Positions 1-6,302 of a stretch of DNA of 8,327 bases are shown piece by piece. This stretch comes from Desulfurococcales archaeon. GTDB lineage: Archaea; Thermoproteota; Thermoprotei_A; Sulfolobales; Acidilobaceae. The stretch is taken from the NCBI GenBank assembly GCA_027012045.1, contig JALUZI010000131.1:1-8327 (forward strand). Direction: 5' to 3'. A model generated the notes under the pieces. That model was not told the DNA's origin and did not search any database. It worked only from the letters and a program-made list of their open reading frames with translations. Each line of letters begins with the position of its first letter. The stretch's first letter is position 1. Made by a program: the position numbers and the translations under genes.

Positions 1-509
1 TCCTATTCGGCACTCCAAGACTAGTAAGGAACCTAGGGATAACCGGGAAACGCAAGCTCCCCGGAAAAGACGTCTACATAGAGATAAAACCAGAGATAAT
101 CGAGTCAGAACTCTTACTCAAGGGACTCGGAATAACGAGAGACCAGCTTATACTCATAGGCATAATGCTAGGAACAGACTACAATCCAGGAGGGATAAAG
201 GGGGTGGGGCCTAAGACTGCTCTAAAACTTGTAAAAACCCTCGGAAGCATCGACGAGATAATCAAGTACATAGAGTCAAGAACAAGCATCGATGTAAGGA
301 AGATATATGAGTACTTCAAAAACCCGGTCGTCACAGATGACTACGAGATAAAGTGGAATCAGCCTGTGAAAGAGGAGATATACCATTTACTGGTTGAACT
401 GCACGATTTCAACCCGAACCGTGTAGAGAAAGCTTATGAAAGGCTGTCAAAAGCGTACAGGGAAAACCTGCGGGCTAGAATAACGAGCCTGGACAAATGG
501 TTCGGATAA
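1..509 (+). CDS. fen: Flap endonuclease FEN-1, C-terminal part (5' truncated)
   Basis: FEN-1 is the structure-specific 5' nuclease that removes RNA/DNA flaps during Okazaki fragment maturation and base excision repair. The gene is cut by the window edge. The frame is open from position 3 and begins LFGTPRLVRNL, the stretch that follows the second acidic cluster in archaeal FEN-1. At 168-233 it encodes GTDYNPGGIKGVGPKTAL, which carries a conserved metal-binding Asp followed by the helix-two-turn-helix that grips duplex DNA. The protein ends in SLDKWFG, a PCNA-interacting (PIP) motif with the Leu and aromatic pair in place. The usual first Gln of that motif appears to be Ile here. About 168 residues are visible, roughly half of a typical archaeal FEN-1 of about 345. 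The stop lies 7 bp from the stop of the convergent NusA-like gene. An internal ATG at 165 is not the start, because conserved FEN-1 sequence continues upstream of it. Identification is secure. Confidence 0.95.
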   Translation, partial: LFGTPRLVRNLGITGKRKLPGKDVYIEIKPEIIESELLLKGLGITRDQLILIGIMLGTDYNPGGIKGVGPKTALKLVKTLGSIDEIIKYIESRTSIDVRKIYEYFKNPVVTDDYEIKWNQPVKEEIYHLLVELHDFNPNRVEKAYERLSKAYRENLRARITSLDKWFG

Positions 510-516
510 CTGTGGT

Positions 517-1035
517 TTAGGACAATGTCTCAGGCACTATAGACACTTTCTCCCCGTAAATCTTGCTTAACGCTTTCTCAAGCAACTCCTTGTCTACTTG
601 TAGCCTATGGAGATCCCTCCTGCTAACCCTTATGGTATACATGGTTGACCCGTCAGGCATATATACAATGTTGACACCGTGTACTTTAGCGGGGGAGAGC
701 AATTGCTGAGCCAGATACCTTAAATCCCTTCCCCGGTAGTCTATTATTTTAACGAAACGAGCACCTATGCGTTTCCCGATTTCCTTGGCAGCCCTATTGA
801 GGCTGAACCCGTAGGCATTCCTTATCCTTAGTAGAATAACAAGGAAACCATCGAACATGTACGCTTTAACGTATTCGCTGTTCTTGAGCCATGCCTCCCC
901 CCTGTCTTCCATTTCCAGGAGAATCCTCATCAGATCTACTTCGAAAGGATCATAGAGGCCTGATTCGACCTTGCGTCTGCAGTTAGGGCATAAAACTCCG
1001 CTCCTAACGCATATAGTGTCTAAGGGTATCTTAAC
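517..1035 (-). CDS. NusA-like protein with N-terminal Zn-knuckle and KH-type domain
   Basis: This is the archaeal NusA-like family, predicted to bind RNA in transcription or RNA metabolism. Its exact role is not established. A canonical start exists only at ATG 930, but the frame stays open to 1041 and encodes KIPLDTICVRSGVLCPNC. That is the family's N-terminal zinc knuckle (three Cys, spacing C-x6-C-x2-C, residues 9, 16 and 19), so the real start is upstream of 930. No ATG, GTG or TTG occurs in frame between 930 and the stop at 1042-1044. GTT at 1033-1035 sits 6 nt after GGTGA (1042-1046) and matches where homologues begin, giving 172 residues. The GxxG loop of the KH fold looks degenerate (GFSL). 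The C-terminus (GVNIVYMPDGST onward) fits the family well. The start could be GTT or ACG, could involve a +1 shift from GTG 1045 (GTG AGC GAC GGT, then TAA), or could reflect a base error. Confidence 0.8.
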   Translation of the reverse strand, partial: VKIPLDTICVRSGVLCPNCRRKVESGLYDPFEVDLMRILLEMEDRGEAWLKNSEYVKAYMFDGFLVILLRIRNAYGFSLNRAAKEIGKRIGARFVKIIDYRGRDLRYLAQQLLSPAKVHGVNIVYMPDGSTMYTIRVSRRDLHRLQVDKELLEKALSKIYGEKVSIVPETLS

Positions 1036-1041
1036 CGTCGC

Positions 1042-1050
1042 TCACCACCT
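1042..1050 (-). promoter_or_regulatory. Shine-Dalgarno of the NusA-like gene
   Basis: On the minus strand AGGTGGTGA complements the archaeal 16S 3' end well. Its GGTGA core ends 6 nt before GTT at 1035, which is normal spacing for initiation there. The nearest canonical codons, GTG at 1048 and 1045, lie inside the SD and run into TAA at 1031-1033 after a few codons. The site therefore argues for initiation next to the zinc knuckle and not at ATG 930, more than 100 nt downstream. Confidence 0.6.
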
Positions 1051-1151
1051 CAGCACATATACTAGAGTCCCCCCGAACCCCAGTATGGTAGAGCATTAAC
1101 GCATATAGACTATAAAGGTTAGCGGTCCTTGCAGACCGGTGGATGATAATT

Positions 1152-1160
1152 CTTAAAAAC
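1152..1160 (+). promoter_or_regulatory. Putative TATA box for L40e
   Basis: CTTAAAAAC is an A/T-rich box-A-like element. A start site about 25 bp downstream (near 1182) would give a leader of about 23 nt containing the SD AGGTGGTG (1192-1199), which is 5 nt before the L40e ATG. No transcription data support this. It rests on position and composition. Confidence 0.4.
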
Positions 1161-1204
1161 CTGTCCTCTTCAAGGATTTGTAGCGGGTTATAGGTGGTGC
1201 AGAA

Positions 1205-1372
1205 ATGCCGGTGACAGACCCTGAGAAAATAGCGATAGTTGAAGCCCGGGTTTTAAACAAGATGATATGCAGGCGCTGCGGTGCTATAAACCCGCCTGGA
1301 GCAACTAAGTGTAGGAGATGCAAGAGCAGGGATCTCAGGCCTAAGAAGAAAGGAGCCGGGTTCAAGAAGTAA
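1205..1372 (+). CDS. rpl40e: Large-subunit ribosomal protein L40e
   Basis: This 55-residue gene encodes ribosomal protein L40e (eL40), a small basic zinc-binding protein of the archaeal and eukaryotic large subunit. In eukaryotes it is made as a ubiquitin fusion, while archaea have it free-standing, as here. The zinc site is CRRCGAINPPGATKCRRC, with Cys at residues 22, 25, 36 and 39 in a C-x2-C-x10-C-x2-C arrangement. A Lys/Arg-rich tail (RPKKKGAGFKK) follows for rRNA contact. The length is normal for archaeal L40e. ATG 1205 is preceded by a strong SD (AGGTGGTG, 1192-1199). The stop is 5 bp from the stop of the convergent nucleotidyltransferase gene. The ORF at 1153-1365 on the opposite strand is a shadow of this gene. 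Confidence 0.96.
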   Translation: MPVTDPEKIAIVEARVLNKMICRRCGAINPPGATKCRRCKSRDLRPKKKGAGFKK

Positions 1373-1377
1373 ACGGT

Positions 1378-1932
1378 TTATACGTTAAAACCTATCTCCC
1401 TGAGCTTTCTCCTAACAACCCTCTCGTCCTCCCTAGGCATGAGTTTTAGGTATTCCTCTATTTTCCTCTTGTTAAACCCTCTGCTCCCGAAAAACGACTT
1501 GAGCTCTTTCATCCTAGCGGAATCCGCGAACTTGGCTTTCAGAACAAGATAAGCTTCAGGCTCTAGGGCTTTAACTCTGAAATTGTTAATTCTAACCCTG
1601 CTCGCAGTCTTCAATAGCTCTGGGGAAATGAAGAAGTCGAACAGATTAGTGTATAGATCCACTTCGACCTCCTCTCCCTCCTCCTTAGCTAGCAGTTTAG
1701 GTGTACCCAGCCACGTCTGTCCCACGCCCCATCCAAGCTCATCCGCGAGCTTGTGGTAGAACTCTTCCTCCGCTAGTAGATCAGGCTGGAATACGAACAA
1801 GTCAATATCGTCACCCATAAAGGAGTCGCCCGTGGCTAGATGTAGGACCGAGTCTCCTATTACTACGTATTTGACTTTCCTGGAAGAAAGCTCCTTTAGT
1901 ACTTTGACGAACGCGGATCTCGACACCAACAC
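1378..1932 (-). CDS. Minimal nucleotidyltransferase-fold protein
   Basis: This 184-residue protein belongs to the DNA polymerase beta-like nucleotidyltransferase superfamily, whose members transfer NMP to protein, RNA or small molecules. The substrate here is unknown. The N-terminus has the fold's signature: VVIGDSVLHLATGDS (residues 23-37, with GDS in place of the usual GGS/GSR turn), then the metal-binding pair Asp42-x-Asp44 in DDIDLFV, and a third acidic residue, Asp92, in VEVDLY. A Lys-containing helix (LEPEAYLVLKAKF, about 124-136) and a basic tail follow, as in AbiEii/DUF1814-like and DUF6036-like proteins. No partner antitoxin gene is adjacent, so a toxin role is not supported. The GTG at 1932 has AGGTG 4 nt upstream. 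TTG 1929 and GTG 1926 are close alternatives with longer spacing. The gene is divergent from the UPF0173 gene and shares its intergenic region. Confidence 0.75.
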   Translation of the reverse strand: MLVSRSAFVKVLKELSSRKVKYVVIGDSVLHLATGDSFMGDDIDLFVFQPDLLAEEEFYHKLADELGWGVGQTWLGTPKLLAKEEGEEVEVDLYTNLFDFFISPELLKTASRVRINNFRVKALEPEAYLVLKAKFADSARMKELKSFFGSRGFNKRKIEEYLKLMPREDERVVRRKLREIGFNV

Positions 1933-1973
1933 GCAACACCTAAAGGATTGAGTTTGAAGGGTTCGGGTAATAT

Positions 1974-1998
1974 GGATATACCCTATCCGTAAGGGATA
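1974..1998. promoter_or_regulatory. Three phased GGATA half-sites, possible operator
   Basis: GGATA (1974-1978), TATCC (1984-1988) and GGATA (1994-1998) alternate in orientation and start exactly 10 bp apart, so they face the same side of the helix. Each adjacent pair forms a dyad with a 5-bp spacer. The array ends 2 bp before the TATA box of the UPF0173 gene, over its expected BRE, and lies upstream of the divergent nucleotidyltransferase gene. A regulator could therefore block TFB/TBP binding here. The binding protein is unknown and chance is not excluded. Confidence 0.35.
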
Positions 1999-2000
1999 CC

Positions 2001-2006
2001 TTTAAA
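2001..2006 (+). promoter_or_regulatory. Putative TATA box of the UPF0173 gene
   Basis: TTTAAA lies about 60 bp upstream of ATG 2061. Transcription starting near 2030 would give a short leader that includes the SD GGTGA at 2051-2055. The half-site array immediately upstream overlaps the likely BRE. Confidence 0.45.
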
Positions 2007-2060
2007 CTCTTCCAGTCATACCTAATATATTATTGAACACCGGGAATCGGGGTGAACGAC

Positions 2061-2744
2061 ATGGCATACATCAAGTACTATGGACACTCGGCATTCGAGT
2101 TGTTCCTCGGAGGTAAGAAGATACTAGTAGATCCCTGGCTGACTCATCCACTCAAAGTAGAGGATCCATTGAATATTAAGAATGTGGACTACGTAGTTCT
2201 AACCCACGGACACGACGACCATATCGGGGACACACTAGATATATTGAAGAATAATCCTAACGCTAAAGTAGTCGCTATATTCGAGCTAGCCAATTACATC
2301 GCAGAGAAAATCGGAGACGCTGGAAGAGCTATAGGAGCTAACATGGGCGGTCCAGTACTGCTTGACGGATTGAAAATAGCTTTCGTACCGGCAAACCATA
2401 GCTCTCCAATAGGATCCCCCACAGGCGTTGTAGTGATCAGCGACGAAGCCACGGTGTACCATGCTGGCGACACAGGCATTACGTCTGAAATGGAGCTTGT
2501 CGGGAAAATCTACAAGCCAGACGTGGCTCTCCTGCCTATAGGAGGGCACTTCACAATGGATCCCGTCGAGGCGGCTTACGCTGTAGAGATGATAAAGCCG
2601 AAAGTAGCAATTCCAATGCACTACAAGACATTCCCAGTACTCTACGGAACACCAGAGGAATTCGAGAAGCTCGTCAAAGAAAAAGCTCCGGACGTCCAGG
2701 TTGTAGTGCTGAAACCCGGGGAGTCGTGGGAGATAAAAATCTAA
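2061..2744 (+). CDS. UPF0173-type metal-dependent hydrolase (MBL fold)
   Basis: This 227-residue metallo-beta-lactamase-fold protein is of the UPF0173 type, related to L-ascorbate-6-phosphate lactonase-like hydrolases. The physiological substrate is unknown. It is probably cytoplasmic, as no signal peptide is seen. Metal ligands are intact: GHSAFE near the N-terminus, THGHDDH (His49, His51, Asp53, His54), His113 in ANHSS, Asp137 in HAGDTG, and His187 in IPMHY. His163 in GGHF is also present. The length matches the family. A GTG at 2052 would add three residues, but that GTG is part of the SD GGTGA (2051-2055), which sits 5 nt before ATG 2061. ATG 2061 is therefore preferred. The stop is 7 bp from the stop of the convergent CBS gene. 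A second, diverged MBL gene lies at 7022-7696. Confidence 0.9.
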   Translation: MAYIKYYGHSAFELFLGGKKILVDPWLTHPLKVEDPLNIKNVDYVVLTHGHDDHIGDTLDILKNNPNAKVVAIFELANYIAEKIGDAGRAIGANMGGPVLLDGLKIAFVPANHSSPIGSPTGVVVISDEATVYHAGDTGITSEMELVGKIYKPDVALLPIGGHFTMDPVEAAYAVEMIKPKVAIPMHYKTFPVLYGTPEEFEKLVKEKAPDVQVVVLKPGESWEIKI

Positions 2745-2751
2745 GAAAAAC

Positions 2752-3177
2752 CTAGAAGAGTACAAGCAGGAAACTAAACAGAGCATCAGTAACGTCGCGG
2801 AGTGAAAGAGCTCCCACAGGCTTCCCGTTTTCATCCACAACAGGTAGGTGCCTTATATTAGCCTCTTTCATCTTTTTGAACGCTTCCTCTACAGACATCT
2901 GTGGAGTGGCTGTTATAGGGTTCTCCGTCATTATTGCAAAAGCCTTAGTTTCCTTGCCTAGTATACCCATGGCACAGGCGTGTGTTATGTCTCTCTCAGT
3001 GACTATTCCAATCAGCTTCCCCTGATTGTCGACTATAAGCACGGAGCCTATTTTGTTATCATACATCAATCGAGCAACGTCGCTTACCGTTACGTCTTCA
3101 GGGGCTGTGACGGGAGGAACGGACATTATGTCCTCTACTTTTAGAGGGATTTTTCTTTTCCTTTTGAGGATAGTCAT
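2752..3177 (-). CDS. Two-CBS-domain protein
   Basis: This 141-residue protein consists almost entirely of two CBS domains (about 14-65 and 79-131). Such a pair folds into a Bateman module that senses adenine nucleotides, S-adenosylmethionine or similar ligands. Each repeat begins VEDIMSVPPVTAPEDVT or AIMTENPITATPQMSVE and ends in a GIVTERDIT- or GALSLRDVT-type helix. The Asp in each RD(I/V)T is typical of ribose-binding CBS sites. No effector domain is attached, so it probably acts in trans or as a small-molecule buffer. A basic N-terminus (LKRKRKIPLK) and a hydrophobic C-terminus (ALFSFLLVLF) flank the module. The hydrophobic end could mediate oligomerisation and is too short to claim as a membrane anchor. 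ATG 3177 has only a weak SD-like GGGGA upstream. The gene is divergent from DUF763. Confidence 0.9.
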   Translation of the reverse strand: MTILKRKRKIPLKVEDIMSVPPVTAPEDVTVSDVARLMYDNKIGSVLIVDNQGKLIGIVTERDITHACAMGILGKETKAFAIMTENPITATPQMSVEEAFKKMKEANIRHLPVVDENGKPVGALSLRDVTDALFSFLLVLF

Positions 3178-3204
3178 TTTTGTCCCCGAGTAACTAATTA
3201 TTGA

Positions 3205-3222
3205 TCAAAAAAATAAAAATTA
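3205..3222. promoter_or_regulatory. AT-rich divergent promoter core between CBS and DUF763 genes
   Basis: The A-rich run around AAATAAAAATTAA could supply a TATA box to either strand. For the CBS gene it is about 30-45 bp upstream of ATG 3177. For DUF763 it would give a leader of about 60 nt. A weaker box, TAAACTTAA near 3249-3257, is an alternative for DUF763. Confidence 0.3.
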
Positions 3223-3300
3223 ATCGACTTATTTCGGGGAAAACCGGGTAAACTTAATGAACACTACACTCTACAATACATCGAGAGGAGAGCCCCTGAA

Positions 3301-4455
3301 ATGACGGGAATAGCAGAACTCCCCCTCCACACAGGACACGTTCCAAGGTGGATGCTTAAGCTAATGAGGGATCTAGCCAAGAACATCGTCGAAATAATAG
3401 TCTTAGAACACGGTCCCGAGACACTTCTACAGGGGCTCCTAAACCCACTCTGGTTCCAAGCATTCAATAATGTCATAGGCATGGACTGGGATAGCTCTGG
3501 TTCAACGACAGTTCTCACAGGAATACTGAAAGACATAACCTGGAAGAACCCAGAGCTTGGAATAGTGGTTCTAGGCGGAAAAGGCTCCAAAAGCCTGAAG
3601 GTACCGGAAGAGATAAGCGTTATAAGCGAGGTTTACGGCTTAACAGAAGCCAAGAGAAGAGAACTAGAAAACGCTTCCCGCTTAGCAGCCAAGGCGGATA
3701 CAGCGTTCTTCCAGGATGGCTACCAGCTATACCACCACACGTTGATCGTTACAGAGAAGGGGTCATGGATAGTTGTCCAACAGGGGTTGAATCCGGACGC
3801 CAGGATGGCTAGGCGGTATCATATAGACAAACTGAATCTTTTGAATGTGCACTACGGTGTAGCAGGCACTCCTCACTCGAAAATAACGCTCAACCTATCA
3901 ACTAACGATGCAGTGAAGCCTCTCAAGACTATCATAGACCTTTCGAAGGAGCCGCCACGGAAAACTATCAAGCTAATATATGAGGCGAACTCGATGATCC
4001 AGCCTAACATCCTTGATTACGCAGGGGTACGTTCCCATACGCCAAAACATGTGGCGGTAAGGGGGTACTATAAACCGGTGAAACCTAGCAAACACCTGGA
4101 AAAGGCTCTGGAAGCATTATACAACGAGTCGCCGAGTAAACCGGAGGAGCTAGCATTGACAAGAGGCGTGGGACCCTCCACCATAAGGGCTCTAGCACTA
4201 GTCTCGGATCTAATTTACAGTGTACCATCACCAGACAATGATAATGTTACGCACCCAATCGAACCTTACACGTATGCCTATGCAGTAGGGGGTAAAGACG
4301 GGATACCATATCCATTCGACTCTAAAACGGCGAGGGAAACAATTGAAATTCTAGAGTATGCTATAAGGGAAGCCAAGCTAGATGATAAAACCAAGTTGAA
4401 TGCACTGAAAAGGCTGAGAACCACGCTACCCTGGTGGAGGAAGCATGGGCTCTAG
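3301..4455 (+). CDS. DUF763 family protein
   Basis: This 384-residue protein is of the DUF763 family (Pfam PF05559), conserved in archaea and some bacteria, with no function I can state with confidence. Family hallmarks are strong: GIAELPLHTGHVPRWM at the N-terminus, FQAFNNVIGMDWDSSGSTT (about 52-70), a Gly/Lys-rich LGGKGSKSL (91-99), and FFQDGYQLYHHTLIV with WIVVQQGLN (about 136-164). Residues about 286-302 (ALTRGVGPSTIRALALV) resemble a helix-hairpin-helix (GVGPxT), which usually binds the DNA backbone non-specifically. A nucleic-acid role is therefore a reasonable inference. Length is full. ATG 3301 matches the family start and has a purine-rich GAGAGGAGAG upstream. The last codons overlap the SDR gene by 11 bp, so the two are probably co-transcribed and translationally coupled. 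Confidence 0.92.
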   Translation: MTGIAELPLHTGHVPRWMLKLMRDLAKNIVEIIVLEHGPETLLQGLLNPLWFQAFNNVIGMDWDSSGSTTVLTGILKDITWKNPELGIVVLGGKGSKSLKVPEEISVISEVYGLTEAKRRELENASRLAAKADTAFFQDGYQLYHHTLIVTEKGSWIVVQQGLNPDARMARRYHIDKLNLLNVHYGVAGTPHSKITLNLSTNDAVKPLKTIIDLSKEPPRKTIKLIYEANSMIQPNILDYAGVRSHTPKHVAVRGYYKPVKPSKHLEKALEALYNESPSKPEELALTRGVGPSTIRALALVSDLIYSVPSPDNDNVTHPIEPYTYAYAVGGKDGIPYPFDSKTARETIEILEYAIREAKLDDKTKLNALKRLRTTLPWWRKHGL

Positions 4456-5197
4456 GAACATGAATGTCCTAGTAACCGCGTCGTCCAAAGGAATAGGCAG
4501 GTTCATTGCAGAGTATCTACATGATAAAGGGTACAAAGTAGTAGGAACCTCTAGAAACCCCGGCCTCCACGATTTACCGTATGAACTAGAGTACATGGAC
4601 TTCACGGATAAGCAGAGCATAGAAGAATTGGCATCCAGGCTACCTCCAATAGATGCAGCCGTGATAAACACGGGCAATCCGCCATGCGAGCCCTGTCTCT
4701 TCAACGAGGCTAGCTACGACGACTGGGTTTACGCGGCGAAGCTGTATATAGCAGGCCCCCTATATCTGGCCAAGATACTTATAGATAGAAACCTCTCGTC
4801 GAACAAGCAGCTCAGCATACTATTCGTGTCAGCCGCCTCGGTAATAGAGCCAATGAAATACTTCCCACTGAGCGACACTGTTAGATCAGGACTATCAAGA
4901 ATAGCGAAACTCGTATCTAGAACATACGGACCCACTATTAGGGTAAACGTTCTACTATTAGGCTCATATGACACCCCTGGTGCCAGGGAAAACGTGTCAA
5001 AAATTGGTGAGAGGGAAGGCTACAGCGACCCGGATAAAGCATGGAGTGACCTAGTGGAAGGGAGAAATCCCGGAAAATCCATTGGAGACCCCGTCGAGCT
5101 GGGTAGAATAGTGGAGATGCTTCTGTTCGACGCCAGTTATATCAATGGGACGGTGATACTAGTAGATGGATCTATGACGAGATCCGTCCTCATCTGA
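4445..5197 (+). CDS. SDR-fold protein with substituted catalytic residues
   Basis: This 250-residue Rossmann-fold protein belongs to the short-chain dehydrogenase/reductase superfamily. The nucleotide-binding TASSKGIG (11-18) replaces the usual TGxxxGIG, NTG (75-77) stands where NAG is normal, and the C-terminus INGTVILVDGSM is typical of classical SDRs. The catalytic region VSAASVIEPMKYFPL, followed by SDTVRSGL, aligns with the S...YxxxK segment. The Tyr position is Ser143, the Lys position is Arg147 and the Ser position is Ala130 (Ser129 is adjacent). Ordinary dehydrogenase chemistry is therefore doubtful, and it may be an NAD(P)-binding sensor or use altered chemistry. ATG 4445 is preceded by GGTGGAGGA (4433-4441), while ATG 4460 (MNVLVTASSKG) is a plausible shorter start. 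It overlaps the end of DUF763. Substrate is unknown. Confidence 0.85.
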   Translation: MGSRNMNVLVTASSKGIGRFIAEYLHDKGYKVVGTSRNPGLHDLPYELEYMDFTDKQSIEELASRLPPIDAAVINTGNPPCEPCLFNEASYDDWVYAAKLYIAGPLYLAKILIDRNLSSNKQLSILFVSAASVIEPMKYFPLSDTVRSGLSRIAKLVSRTYGPTIRVNVLLLGSYDTPGARENVSKIGEREGYSDPDKAWSDLVEGRNPGKSIGDPVELGRIVEMLLFDASYINGTVILVDGSMTRSVLI

Positions 5198-5214
5198 AAA
5201 ACATTTACTCTAAC

Positions 5215-5222
5215 AATAAATA
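5215..5222 (+). promoter_or_regulatory. Putative TATA box for the DUF1152 gene
   Basis: AATAAATA lies about 50 bp upstream of the TTG start. Initiation near 5247 would leave a leader of about 19 nt carrying the SD GAGGGTG (5252-5258). It suggests that DUF1152 has its own promoter and is not simply read through from the SDR gene, 68 bp upstream. Confidence 0.4.
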
Positions 5223-5265
5223 CGCCTTCACATAGCCGGCCTTCTATTAGAGAGGGTGTATAGTC

Positions 5266-6300
5266 TTGATAAAGTCACTGAGGGATCTAGCAGTTAATCA
5301 CGGCCCCGTACTCGTATTCGGCGCGGGCGGAGGAGGCGATGTTGTAGGAGCCCTCCATGTATATAATAGACTGAAAGAGCTCGGATCTCAGGTTTATCTT
5401 GGCGCACTGGTGTGGGAAAGATACGTGGTCGACCCCCATCCAGGCCCGTTGCCACTAGTATCGTTCTTCGACGTAGAACCTATTTCCGAGACAGCGGCAA
5501 TAGGCCGCGGGGAAAGTGTGGCATACAGGTATGGTAGAGAAATAAAGCCTCAAGTAGTCAGAATCGCGGAAGCCCTAGGTATAGAGGTTGTCTTGCTAGA
5601 CGGGTCGCGGGGAGGCGAAGGCCTAGCATCCGGGCTTAAATCAGCAGTAGATTACTTGGAGGCGAAGAGCATAGTAGCCGTAGATGTTGGAGGGGACATA
5701 TTGGCTAAGGGTAACGAGGAAGGCTTGAGGAGTCCCCTAGCTGATTCTCTCTCATTATACGCCTTGCAAAAGGCGGGTGAGACTGGTGTAGCACCACTAC
5801 TTGCGGTACATGCACCCGGCGCTGATGGTGAATTAGATCCTGAACAGGTTTACTATTATATCTCACTGATTGCCCGGGATAACGGTCTGGTTGAAACATT
5901 TGGTCTCAACAGGAGTGATATTGAAATACTCGAAAAGATACGCGGCAAGGTAGTTACCGAAGCAAGTGCAATCCCGGTTGATGCCTTCAAAGGCTACTAT
6001 GGCGAGAAAACTATTAGGAACGGTACCAGGAAAGTTAAGGTAACTCCTTGTTCGACGGTTACATTTATACTTGACGGTGAAGTTGCCTACAAGCACTCTG
6101 AAACAGCACCTTTAATGGAGGGAACTAGGCATATAGGTGAGGCTTCTAGGAGACTCAACTACAAGTGTATTTACACAGAGTATGACTTAGAGAAGGATAT
6201 AGCGGCGAAGTTAGAGGAGGGCTTTTCCGTGGATGATATTGACGTTGAGGAACTTACACGTGTGGGCAAGGCGAGAGTCAGGAAGATGTGTGGATCTTAG
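5266..6300 (+). CDS. DUF1152 family protein
   Basis: This 344-residue protein belongs to the DUF1152 family (PF06626), seen mainly in archaea and uncharacterised biochemically as far as I know. Two Gly-rich signatures are clear. VLVFGAGGGGDVVGAL (15-30) resembles a Rossmann-like dinucleotide or nucleotide loop. VDVGGDILAKGNEEGLRSP (139-157), followed by LADSLSL, has acidic residues that could form an active site or metal site. A further conserved-looking segment is VHAPGADGELD (181-191). The C-terminal region (about 290-344) is charged and probably helical. No signal peptide or membrane segment is seen. The start is TTG 5266, supported by the SD GAGGGTG 7 nt upstream, with no better in-frame start nearby. 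The stop is only 2 bp from that of the convergent coiled-coil RHH gene. Family membership is secure and function is unknown. Confidence 0.88.
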   Translation: MIKSLRDLAVNHGPVLVFGAGGGGDVVGALHVYNRLKELGSQVYLGALVWERYVVDPHPGPLPLVSFFDVEPISETAAIGRGESVAYRYGREIKPQVVRIAEALGIEVVLLDGSRGGEGLASGLKSAVDYLEAKSIVAVDVGGDILAKGNEEGLRSPLADSLSLYALQKAGETGVAPLLAVHAPGADGELDPEQVYYYISLIARDNGLVETFGLNRSDIEILEKIRGKVVTEASAIPVDAFKGYYGEKTIRNGTRKVKVTPCSTVTFILDGEVAYKHSETAPLMEGTRHIGEASRRLNYKCIYTEYDLEKDIAAKLEEGFSVDDIDVEELTRVGKARVRKMCGS

Positions 6301-6302
6301 TT

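Noticed and set aside
1005..1108. A 12-bp direct repeat, TAACGCATATAG, at 1005-1016 and 1097-1108
   Set aside because: One copy is inside the NusA-like coding sequence. One or two 12-mer repeats are expected by chance in a window of this length.
1042..1204. Possible C/D box RNA in the gap before L40e (GATGATAA)
   Set aside because: No proper C, D, C' and D' box set with archaeal spacing could be found. The gap is explained by divergent promoters.
1378..1932. Nucleotidyltransferase as an AbiEii-type toxin of a toxin-antitoxin pair
   Set aside because: No antitoxin gene is adjacent in the same direction. The neighbours are L40e (convergent) and UPF0173 (divergent).
2286..2840. A 184-codon open frame on the minus strand across the UPF0173 gene
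   Set aside because: It is Cys/Tyr/Trp-rich with no family resemblance, and it runs antisense to a well-conserved MBL gene and into the CBS gene. It is a shadow frame.
3183..3240. Inverted pair TCCCCGA / TCGGGGA between the CBS and DUF763 genes
   Set aside because: The arms are 44 bp apart and only 7 bp long, and one arm overlaps the SD-like sequence of the CBS gene. This is too weak to call an operator or a hairpin.
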